Shown in pieces: positions 58,014-64,000 of a DNA stretch of 64,000 nt. The position numbers were made by a program, and so were the translations under genes. The stretch covers positions 1 to 64,000 of the IMG/VR virus record IMGVR_UViG_3300017963_000282, one strand, 5' to 3'. Origin of the DNA: a virus. A model generated the notes under the pieces. That model worked only from the letters and a program-made list of their open reading frames with translations. It was not told the DNA's origin and searched no databases. Each line of letters starts with the position of its first letter. Positions within the stretch are counted from its first letter, which is position 1.

Positions 58014-58891
58014 GTTTACATATTATTGATGGCAATCAATCAATTTCCACATTAAACTACAGTCTGAATTACGGTGTTTGTGCTTGGGAAGGTATTCGAA
58101 CTTATTGGGGTAAACCATTATTTTTAAAAGCCCATATAGAACGTTTATATAGAAATGTAGAAGAATTAAAGATTTTAAATTATGATTTTGATCTCCTGAG
58201 AGATGAAACACGAATTCGTCAATTTATAGAAGCCCACCATATAACTATAACATTTGGGAATTTTGGTTATTTAAGACCTATTATTTATACGGATGTTACG
58301 GAAAAAACTCTGCCTAAAGATGGTTTTCCAGCTAAATTGGATATTCATTATATGCCGGTACAATCCACTTTAAACGGCCTGTCAAAATTTATAAATATGG
58401 GATTTAATTTTTCAAAAGATTTCATTCGAAATCGTAATCATGATAAATTTTTGAAAATTTCTCCCAATTATTGGCGTGTGGACCGAGCCAAATATTTATT
58501 GCCCATAGAGGTGGATGAAGTATTATTTCATGATGGCCGGTATGTGATTGAAGGAGGATTTTCTACTCTTTTTGCGGTAGATAAAAGCGGACAAATTCTT
58601 ACTCCAGAACTGTCGGCCAATTTTTTATTGGAGGGCATTACTAGAAAATGGATACTGGATGAGTTTAAAGTAAAGCAAATTAGAGGATTTCCGCTGAATA
58701 TGGGGTACTTTGAAGATAATATTACTGAATTATTTATAGCGGGAACCCATGCTGAAATAAAATCTGTAAAGAATTTATGGTATGCCAATGAAAATATTCA
58801 AGCCGCTGCTAAAATTGGAAATGGTACCACTCCCATAGCTGATGATATTCGAGAACGATATTTTGATTATATATGGAAGGTATGTAAATGA
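58010..58891 (+). CDS. Class IV PLP aminotransferase (branched-chain/D-amino-acid type)
   Basis: 293 residues. Fold-type IV features: NYGVCAWEGIRTY, HIERL, catalytic Lys149 in FLKISPNYW, VIEGGFSTLF with Glu181, and LLEGITRKW. Full-length without truncation, so activity is plausible. The family transfers amino groups between 2-oxoglutarate and branched-chain or related amino acids, or cleaves aminodeoxychorismate. Aminotransferases are very unusual in phage genomes. The substrate and purpose are unknown; neighbours give no biosynthetic context. Confidence 0.8.
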   Translation: MSLHIIDGNQSISTLNYSLNYGVCAWEGIRTYWGKPLFLKAHIERLYRNVEELKILNYDFDLLRDETRIRQFIEAHHITITFGNFGYLRPIIYTDVTEKTLPKDGFPAKLDIHYMPVQSTLNGLSKFINMGFNFSKDFIRNRNHDKFLKISPNYWRVDRAKYLLPIEVDEVLFHDGRYVIEGGFSTLFAVDKSGQILTPELSANFLLEGITRKWILDEFKVKQIRGFPLNMGYFEDNITELFIAGTHAEIKSVKNLWYANENIQAAAKIGNGTTPIADDIRERYFDYIWKVCK

Positions 58892-59211
58892 ATAGAAATC
58901 AATTAGATAGAATGATTCAGCATTTTACCGCTATTTATCACACCAAACCAGTAGAAATTCGTACTAATACGAATACCTTTGGTGATTTATTTTATAACCA
59001 AAAACCGGGCCAAAAAAATAAATTTGGTTGTATTACTTATAAACATGCCAATCAATCCGTGGCCACCTATGATGGAATTGTGTATCTACGTAATGATAAA
59101 TTAGGCTATAATGAAGTCGAATTAGTGAGTCCGCCCCATGCGGCCAAATATTTTGCCGATTCTTTTAATGACGGTCCTATTGTCGAGGTGAAAAATGCCA
59201 TCAAAAATTGA
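58888..59211 (+). CDS. Hypothetical protein, 107 aa
   Basis: ATGA overlap with the aminotransferase. A beta-rich protein with basic patches (NQKPGQKNKFGCITYKHANQSVATYDGIVYLRNDKLGYNEVELVSPPHAAKYF). No motif recognised. Overlaps the next gene by 17 bp. Confidence 0.5.
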   Translation: MNRNQLDRMIQHFTAIYHTKPVEIRTNTNTFGDLFYNQKPGQKNKFGCITYKHANQSVATYDGIVYLRNDKLGYNEVELVSPPHAAKYFADSFNDGPIVEVKNAIKN

Positions 59212-59506
59212 CCCTAAACAACTACTGACTAATATCAATGAAGCTTTGGTAAAACAAGTGCTTAAAATCATTGGAACTTTTATGATAAATCATGTCGGTA
59301 CTTTGGAAGATGATATGGCTGATCTATTAGCTGATTGTAAAGAACAAAAATTACAACAAGATCCGAAAACCTATGAACAATACGATCATGAAGATTGGAG
59401 CGAAAAAGATAGAGATTACGCATATTTAGAAGGCAGGTTGGTTTCGTATCAATCTATTTCTGATGAAATCCGTAGGTTTATGGCTCAACTGGACATCATT
59501 GTATGA
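59195..59506 (+). CDS. Hypothetical helical protein, 103 aa
   Basis: Helical and acidic (LLTNINEALVKQVLKIIGTFMINHVGTLEDDMADLLADCKEQ). No signature. A four-base overlap joins it to the next gene. Probably part of the accessory operon. Confidence 0.5.
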   Translation: MPSKIDPKQLLTNINEALVKQVLKIIGTFMINHVGTLEDDMADLLADCKEQKLQQDPKTYEQYDHEDWSEKDRDYAYLEGRLVSYQSISDEIRRFMAQLDIIV

Positions 59507-59835
59507 CAGACAATAAGGATTTTTGGGATAAATTAGATTTGACTCCTGTGCCAGAATGCTTTAATATAGAGAGAGCAACTGAGCTTTTAGGTGAAAAATA
59601 TTTAGATATGGCTCTGTTCACCCATAAGGCTGGTGCCCCATCAATGGATGCGTTGGTGGGTAAAATGACTGAATTACAACGTGCTTCATTTATCTATGGT
59701 ACGGCGGTCGGTGAATTTCGATTAGCCGGTTTGGTGTTTGCGGAAATTGCGGGCCGGCACCCAAACCAAAAAGATTTTGATAGGGGTGTAAAAACAGTAC
59801 GTGAAAAAAGAAGAAAGGAGAAAAACGATGGATGA
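59503..59835 (+). CDS. Hypothetical protein, 110 aa
   Basis: Soluble alpha/beta protein (MTDNKDFWDKLDLTPVPECFNIERATELLGEKYLDMALFTH). The end is basic (REKRRKEKNDG). It contains ASFIYGTAVGEFRLAGLVFAEIAG, a hydrophobic helix pair. Family unknown. Confidence 0.5.
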   Translation: MTDNKDFWDKLDLTPVPECFNIERATELLGEKYLDMALFTHKAGAPSMDALVGKMTELQRASFIYGTAVGEFRLAGLVFAEIAGRHPNQKDFDRGVKTVREKRRKEKNDG

Positions 59836-60049
59836 TAGTTTTGCTAATTATTTAAACAGCAAAATTGAGTATTGGGATTCTACCTATAAAAGAGCTATGC
59901 AGGAACCACCAAAACGATTACAAAGTTTTCGAGCAGCTGCTAAATTAGGTAGTTTGCGCAATACACGGGATGTATATTTAAGTTTACAACGAGGATCAAA
60001 TAATGAAAAAACCGTTATTAAAATCACTCAGAGAATTTCTTGTAAATGA
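59828..60049 (+). CDS. Hypothetical basic protein, 73 aa
   Basis: ATG at 59828 has AGGAG 7 bases upstream; a longer frame from 59801 would use a codon inside the previous gene. Contains FRAAAKLGSLRNTRDVYLSLQRG. Overlaps the next start by 47 bp. Family unknown. Confidence 0.5.
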   Translation: MDDSFANYLNSKIEYWDSTYKRAMQEPPKRLQSFRAAAKLGSLRNTRDVYLSLQRGSNNEKTVIKITQRISCK

Positions 60050-60242
60050 ATTAACTGAGGATGGTAAAGCTTTAATTGTAATGCCGGCTGATTATGAATC
60101 TGATGGCCTTTATTTGTTAGATTGCCGTTTGGTTTATCTTTTGATGCATTTAATAGGGCGTAGTTTGTCCTTTGAGGATTTTGATGAAATGATGGGGCAA
60201 ATTATCATTGAAATGGCTATTGAAAAAGGATTTCTGGAATGA
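60003..60242 (+). CDS. Hypothetical protein, 79 aa
   Basis: GAGGA precedes the ATG. Helical acidic protein (SLREFLVNELTEDGKALIVMPADYESDGLYLLDCRLVYLLMHLIGRSL). ATGA overlap with the Fic gene, so it is translated together with it. It might be a small regulator of Fic, but there is no sequence evidence. Confidence 0.5.
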   Translation: MKKPLLKSLREFLVNELTEDGKALIVMPADYESDGLYLLDCRLVYLLMHLIGRSLSFEDFDEMMGQIIIEMAIEKGFLE

Positions 60243-60946
60243 AAAATATAATTCGTTATCCAATCTGTGATTTAGCCTCATTCATAATGAATTCCAATAA
60301 AATAGAAAATATCAATTATTCTTATCAAGATACTGAAAATGTTATCAAGGAATGGCACCGCCTTATTGATCCGGTGGAACGGCAAATGTTTGAACAAACT
60401 ACGCCTTGTTATATAATTCAACATTACAAAGCTTTGCATTGGGCCTTACAAACTTGTAGTGTTATGACTTGGGATCAAATTTTAAAAATGCATCAAATTT
60501 TAATGAAAGGTCAATTAGGTCCCCATGAGGCCGGTTTACCAAGACGAGTACAAGTATATATCGGAGAACATATTCCTCCAGCTCCGGGCGAAGAGTTAAT
60601 GGCCGCCATACAAAAATTTATCCGGTGGATGGAACAAAATTTAATTTTAAGTAAATCTAAAATAAGACGATTACGAGTACAAACAAATTTGAATCGGGGG
60701 TTGTACATACAAGTTTATGAGGCTCATTGTCGCTTTGAGAGTTTACATCCATTTTTAGATGGGAATGGGCGTTCGGGACGTATTTTTTGGTTATCTCTTT
60801 TACATTATTATGGTTTTGAATTCAATGAGATAGATATTATGGATAGATGGGACTACTATAGATCCTTAAATCAATTCCATCAGTGGGAAAAAATAAAAGA
60901 TGTTACTTGGTTTCCGCCGAGATTGTATGCTGGAGAAAATTCATGA
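60239..60946 (+). CDS. Fic-domain AMP/UMP transferase with its own inhibitory motif
   Basis: 235 residues. The Fic active-site loop HPFLDGNGRSGR (residues 170-181) is intact, with catalytic His170. Near the N-terminus, SNKIEN (19-24) fits the inhibitory (S/T)xxxE(G/N) motif that blocks ATP binding in regulated Fic enzymes. The protein should attach AMP to a target Tyr/Thr/Ser of a host protein when inhibition is relieved. ATGA overlaps on both sides tie it to the RNA ligase gene. The target is unknown. Confidence 0.85.
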   Translation: MKNIIRYPICDLASFIMNSNKIENINYSYQDTENVIKEWHRLIDPVERQMFEQTTPCYIIQHYKALHWALQTCSVMTWDQILKMHQILMKGQLGPHEAGLPRRVQVYIGEHIPPAPGEELMAAIQKFIRWMEQNLILSKSKIRRLRVQTNLNRGLYIQVYEAHCRFESLHPFLDGNGRSGRIFWLSLLHYYGFEFNEIDIMDRWDYYRSLNQFHQWEKIKDVTWFPPRLYAGENS

Positions 60947-61584
60947 GCCAATATCATAAAATTCAATCTGCGTACAAAAGAGATCCGGAAACAAAATTTT
61001 CTACGTTATTGGAAGGTGAGTATTCAGAACCGGAATTTGAGTTGTTAAAAGACTGCCTTTGGACTTTTACAGAAAAAGTGGATGGAACGAATATACGTGT
61101 GTATTGGAACGGCGTAGCCGTTCGGTTTGAGGGCCGCACGGAAAAAGCTAAAATTCCACCGTTTCTATTGGAAGCTTTAAAGCAAATATTTCCGGAAGAC
61201 CAATTAAAGAAAGTATTTCCTGATTGTAATGAAGAAAAAGAAATAATTCTTTATGGTGAAGGATATGGAAATAAAATCCAAAAAGTCGGTAAAAAATATT
61301 TACCAAATAGCCAAGGATTCATTCTTTTTGACGTAAAAGTTGGCCATATCTGGCTCACACGAACAGCAGTAGACTTATTAGCGGAACAATTGAATGTGCC
61401 AGCAGTACCTATAATTGGAGTCGGCACCCTCGATGTAATGGTGGAAATGGTGCGAAATGGTTTTAAATCCAAACTAGGTGATATGGAAGCGGAAGGAATT
61501 GTGGCCCGCCCTGCAATTGAGCTGCGTAATCGAATGGGTCAGCGTATTATTACCAAGATTAAAGCGAAAGATTTTAAAAAATGA
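60943..61584 (+). CDS. RNA ligase (T4 Rnl2-like)
   Basis: ATG at 60943 with GGAG upstream. Nucleotidyltransferase motifs: I TEKVDGTN with Lys45, Ia/III FEGRTEKA, IV EGIVARP, V TKIKAKDFKK. The 213-residue length covers the core catalytic domain but has no extended C-terminal domain. Such phage ligases reseal RNA nicks (for example tRNA cleaved by host nucleases). No polynucleotide kinase is visible in the window; the metallophosphoesterase nearby (61843) could process ends, by inference. Confidence 0.85.
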   Translation: MSQYHKIQSAYKRDPETKFSTLLEGEYSEPEFELLKDCLWTFTEKVDGTNIRVYWNGVAVRFEGRTEKAKIPPFLLEALKQIFPEDQLKKVFPDCNEEKEIILYGEGYGNKIQKVGKKYLPNSQGFILFDVKVGHIWLTRTAVDLLAEQLNVPAVPIIGVGTLDVMVEMVRNGFKSKLGDMEAEGIVARPAIELRNRMGQRIITKIKAKDFKK

Positions 61585-61841
61585 ACGAATTCCAAAAGGA
61601 AATGCAAAAAAATATTATCGCGCTTTATAAAACAAAACAAGATATGTTAGAAAATCATGTTCGGGAAGGGTGTATTTATTGTAAGAAAAAAGCAATTGAG
61701 ATTAAAGAATTTCAAGATCAACCGGGAGTGGAATACATGATTTTTGCTTGCGGCTCGATGCTGAAAATAACTGAAAAACGTCATACTGAAAAGCATTCCT
61801 TTACGATGACTTGGGATAGAACTTTCTTACGGAAATGTTAA
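61581..61841 (+). CDS. Small Cys/His protein, 86 aa
   Basis: ATGA overlap. CIYCKKK and a later Cys (FACGSM) with several His residues could form a zinc site. No further motif. Placed between the RNA ligase and the metallophosphoesterase, suggesting a small RNA-related partner, but this is a guess. Confidence 0.5.
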   Translation: MNEFQKEMQKNIIALYKTKQDMLENHVREGCIYCKKKAIEIKEFQDQPGVEYMIFACGSMLKITEKRHTEKHSFTMTWDRTFLRKC

Positions 61842-61842
61842 A

Positions 61843-62418
61843 ATGCATAATATTTGGTTTACAGCCGATCAACATTTTTGGCATAAGTCGATTATTCGAC
61901 ATTGTAATCGCCCATTTCCGTTCCTAACTCAGATGCACAGAGCCTTAATTGATAATTTTAATGCGGTAGTGACTAATAAAGATCATATTTATCATCTAGG
62001 TGATTTTGCCTTTATAAATAATGTTCCGATGGTGAAAAAAATTTTTAAAGAGCTTAACGGTAAAAAACATTATATTATTCCTGGAAATCATGATCGTTGG
62101 CTTCGAAAATTAAAACGGGAGGGGGAGTCTATTTATCGATTAGAGATTTTAGAACCCATACATGAATTAAAATGGGAAGGACAACGAATCACTCTTTGCC
62201 ACTATGCTATGCTTACCTGGCCTGCGGCGCATCGTGGCAGTTGGTGTTTATATGGTCACTCACACGGAAATCTTAAACCAGAGAAAGGACGACTTATGGA
62301 TGTGGGAGTGGACTCGCATAATTTTTATCCTATTAGTTTTAACCAAGTAAAAGAATATATGGCCACCCGCATACCCTGGGAGGTGGACCACCATAGAGAG
62401 GAAAAAGGCAATGGCTAG
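61843..62418 (+). CDS. Calcineurin-like metallophosphoesterase (second copy type)
   Basis: 191 residues of the short phage/bacterial MPE type: FTADQHFWHKSII (D-x-H), IYHLGDFAF (GD), IPGNHDRW (GNHD), LCHYAML, YGHSHGN (GHSH), with VGVDSHNFYPISF after it. All metal ligands are present. Substrates of this subgroup are poorly known. It is encoded directly before the deoxyribosyltransferase-like gene and after the RNA ligase, so it might remove terminal phosphates from RNA or nucleotides. It is unrelated in length to the 20325-21107 enzyme. Confidence 0.85.
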   Translation: MHNIWFTADQHFWHKSIIRHCNRPFPFLTQMHRALIDNFNAVVTNKDHIYHLGDFAFINNVPMVKKIFKELNGKKHYIIPGNHDRWLRKLKREGESIYRLEILEPIHELKWEGQRITLCHYAMLTWPAAHRGSWCLYGHSHGNLKPEKGRLMDVGVDSHNFYPISFNQVKEYMATRIPWEVDHHREEKGNG

Positions 62419-62977
62419 AATCATTAGAAAAGGGGATGGGGCTAATGTCCCGCTTGATTTTGGAGTGCCTCCTGGATATACCATTTATTTATCCGGTGGC
62501 ATGGAATATTCATCTGATTATGGAATGGGTTGGAGAGATAAAATTGTACAAGAGCTTTCTGAGACCGGTTTTAAATTTTATAATCCTTGCGAAGAAGAAA
62601 AACCTATTTTAAAGCACCATGGAGTAAAAGATCCAACTGAGCTCTTTAAAATGAAAACATGGAAAGATTTACCAAAAGCAGTAAGCGTGGTCAAGGATTT
62701 TTTGATTAAAGATAGAAATGTTATTTATCAATGTAACGCTCTGATAGTATATTACGACAAATCTACGCAGCTGGGTGGTGGTACTGCAATGGAACAAGCC
62801 TGGGCGAATGAGGGAGTGAATGAACAGCGGCCCATTTTCTTTGTCATGGGTATTGGATTTGAACTCAAGAATGTTTCATTATCCATGTTGGCCATGTCTG
62901 ATTACATTTTTGAGGATTTAAAAGACTGCATTATTTATTTAAAAAGAGCGAGGGAACTTTATGACCATGTTACCTAA
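62411..62977 (+). CDS. Nucleoside 2-deoxyribosyltransferase-like protein
   Basis: 188 residues. IYLSGGMEYSSDYGMGWRDKIVQELSETGFKFYNPCEEE (YLSGxM, and acidic turn) and CNALIVYYDKSTQLGGGTAMEQAWA follow the nucleoside 2-deoxyribosyltransferase/YtoQ pattern, in which the catalytic Glu lies in the GTxxExxxA segment (here GGTAMEQAWA). It would exchange the base on deoxynucleosides. It overlaps the DeoC gene, matching a nucleoside salvage or breakdown unit. Confidence 0.7.
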   Translation: MARIIRKGDGANVPLDFGVPPGYTIYLSGGMEYSSDYGMGWRDKIVQELSETGFKFYNPCEEEKPILKHHGVKDPTELFKMKTWKDLPKAVSVVKDFLIKDRNVIYQCNALIVYYDKSTQLGGGTAMEQAWANEGVNEQRPIFFVMGIGFELKNVSLSMLAMSDYIFEDLKDCIIYLKRARELYDHVT

Positions 62978-63611
62978 AGATGTATTATCGAAAATTGACT
63001 TTGCTAGATTAGATCCGTGCCACTCTCTTTTACATATTCAAAAAGCTTGCAATTTAGCTTTGGATGTTGGCTTTCGTGGAGTATGTGTTCATCCAAAATT
63101 TATTGGCGTTACGAAATTTATGTTGGAAAATAGCACAATCAAAACTATTAGTGTGGTGGATTTTCCCCATGGTGGTAGGAATACTTCCATGCGCCTAAAG
63201 GACGTGATGGCTTTTCATGATTTAGGTGCCGATGAACTAGATATTGTTATGAATATCAGTGAAGCGAAAGCTGGAAATTGGAATCAAGTGTATGATGATT
63301 TAGTAGTGGTCGTAAAAGCAAGTTATGTGCCCGTCAAAATTATTGTGGAAACTGATCTTTTAGTTGAAGATGAAAAAATTAAAGCTGCGGAAGTTGTGCT
63401 GCAAAGTGGCGCCCAATATCTTAAAACTGGAACTGGAACGGTAAAAAATGGATTAGGTGCGTCCATTAGTGATATCAGATTATTTGCCGAAATCCTTGGG
63501 GATCATTGCGGCATTAAAGCCAGCGGTGGAATCAATAGTCGTCGCCAAGTATTTGATTTACTCGGATCTGGGGCTACAATTATTGGAACTTCTGGAATTT
63601 GGGATATGTAA
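62961..63611 (+). CDS. deoC: Deoxyribose-phosphate aldolase
   Basis: 216 residues. Active-site motifs: GADELDIVMN (Asp91/Asp94 region), LKTGTGT with Schiff-base Lys155, and IKASGGI with Lys186. It splits 2-deoxyribose-5-phosphate into glyceraldehyde-3-phosphate and acetaldehyde. All catalytic residues are intact. The gene overlaps the transferase-like gene by 17 bp. Together they could recycle host DNA sugar for energy. Confidence 0.9.
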   Translation: MTMLPKDVLSKIDFARLDPCHSLLHIQKACNLALDVGFRGVCVHPKFIGVTKFMLENSTIKTISVVDFPHGGRNTSMRLKDVMAFHDLGADELDIVMNISEAKAGNWNQVYDDLVVVVKASYVPVKIIVETDLLVEDEKIKAAEVVLQSGAQYLKTGTGTVKNGLGASISDIRLFAEILGDHCGIKASGGINSRRQVFDLLGSGATIIGTSGIWDM

Positions 63612-63612
63612 A

Positions 63613-63807
63613 ATGGCGGTTAATTTTAGAGAAGATGAAGTAAATGTTGAATGTGATATTTGCGGCGTATTTTTAATTGGCCTGTCAAAAAAGAATTTAA
63701 CTGTACAAGAGGCTGTCGATTTTGCAAATCGTTACCGTGGATCAATATTTTGCAAGAAATGTGATACAATTCCAGAAAAAATTCCGGAAAACGAAACTTT
63801 ACATTAG
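63613..63807 (+). CDS. Small zinc-ribbon protein, 64 aa
   Basis: MAVNFREDEVNVECDICGVFLIGLSKKN ... GSIFCKKCDTIPEKI: paired CxxC sites (CDIC and CKKC) spaced about 30 residues, a typical zinc ribbon. The start is 1 bp after the DeoC stop. A longer frame from 63457 lies within the DeoC gene and is not real. Possibly a nucleic-acid-binding or transcription-related protein. Confidence 0.65.
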   Translation: MAVNFREDEVNVECDICGVFLIGLSKKNLTVQEAVDFANRYRGSIFCKKCDTIPEKIPENETLH

Positions 63808-63837
63808 GATAATTTATGACGGATAGAGAATTAGCAT

Positions 63838-64000
63838 ATGACTACTAATAAAATTCAAACCAAAGAAAAGAAGAAAGCTGGAACCAATTGGGGCAAACCC
63901 ACCAAATTTGAACAAAAAATGGGGAATAAAAAGTTGCGGAAAGAAGCCAAGCAAAAAGCAAAAAAGAAAAAAGGCCAACAAACCAAGAAAAATAAGTACA
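63838..64000 (+). CDS. Lysine-rich protein, N-terminal part (runs off the window)
   Basis: Starts MTTNKIQTKEKKKAGTNWGKPTKFEQK and continues open to the window end with more than 20 lysines in 54 codons. Preceded by a 10-codon ORF at 63816. A highly basic small phage protein of this kind often binds nucleic acid. The end and the family are not visible. Confidence 0.5.
   Translation, partial: MTTNKIQTKEKKKAGTNWGKPTKFEQKMGNKKLRKEAKQKAKKKKGQQTKKNKY

Noticed and set aside
63457-63612. Upstream extension of the small zinc-ribbon ORF
   Set aside because: It overlaps the DeoC coding sequence; the ATG at 63613 directly after the DeoC stop is the natural start.
1-64000. tRNA genes or a tmRNA
   Set aside because: No cloverleaf with the expected T-loop and anticodon arms was found by eye in the intergenic regions.

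Overview
The window is one 64-kb piece of a tailed-phage genome (Caudoviricetes) of the contractile-tail (myovirus) type. It encodes a HK97-like capsid, tail sheath, gp19-type tube, tape measure, T4/P2-type baseplate and a complete-looking replication block. It is low in GC, almost fully coding, and has many 1-8 bp stop/start overlaps. I see no tRNA, CRISPR array, integrase or insertion sequence. The host cannot be named from the sequence. Secreted and lipobox-bearing proteins, a LysM/transglycosylase and a patatin-type lipase fit a Gram-negative host, but this is inference.

Layout. Positions 1-11,325 (minus strand) hold replication and recombination: SbcC-like ATPase (partial), FmdB-type zinc ribbon, RecA-like recombinase, HNH nuclease, a probable ssDNA-binding protein, family A DNA polymerase, a CHC2 primase zinc finger, DnaB helicase, a loader-like protein without a visible P-loop, and an SNF2-type helicase. 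A compact multi-hairpin element (11,353-11,442) separates this block from the virion genes.

Positions 11,445-49,505 (minus) hold the virion genes. Read in the direction of transcription they run: scaffold, major capsid, decoration-like protein, neck and connector genes, sheath (split by an apparent 1-bp frameshift), lectin/discoidin-like paralogs, tube, tail chaperone with a textbook -1 frameshift site, tape measure, tube-cap and hub proteins, spike, gp25, gpJ, gpI and fibres. Embedded after these are lysis and accessory genes (glutaredoxin-like, M15 peptidase, metallophosphoesterase, holin-like, patatin). No portal or terminase is visible. They must lie outside the window or be too diverged to recognise.

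Positions 49,560-53,995 (minus) form an accessory block: two secreted HExxH zincins, a DUF1360-like membrane protein, a ClpP-like protease, and two tandem small basic paralogs. Its promoters share a GACC box exactly 26 bp upstream of a TATA(G/C)T -10 element. One of these also precedes the scaffold/capsid operon, suggesting a phage-specific activated promoter class. A 242-nt element here (52,966-53,207), closed by a 23-bp stem and with several internal hairpins, is the best candidate for an undescribed structured RNA.

Positions 53,995-64,000 (plus) start at a palindromic divergent promoter and hold many short, overlapping accessory genes. These include a lipoprotein, small membrane/coiled-coil proteins, LysM-transglycosylase, an extremely acidic 61-residue protein, a class IV PLP aminotransferase, a Fic protein with its own inhibitory motif, an RNA ligase, a second metallophosphoesterase, a nucleoside 2-deoxyribosyltransferase-like protein, DeoC, and zinc-ribbon proteins. 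Together they suggest host takeover, RNA end repair and nucleoside scavenging.
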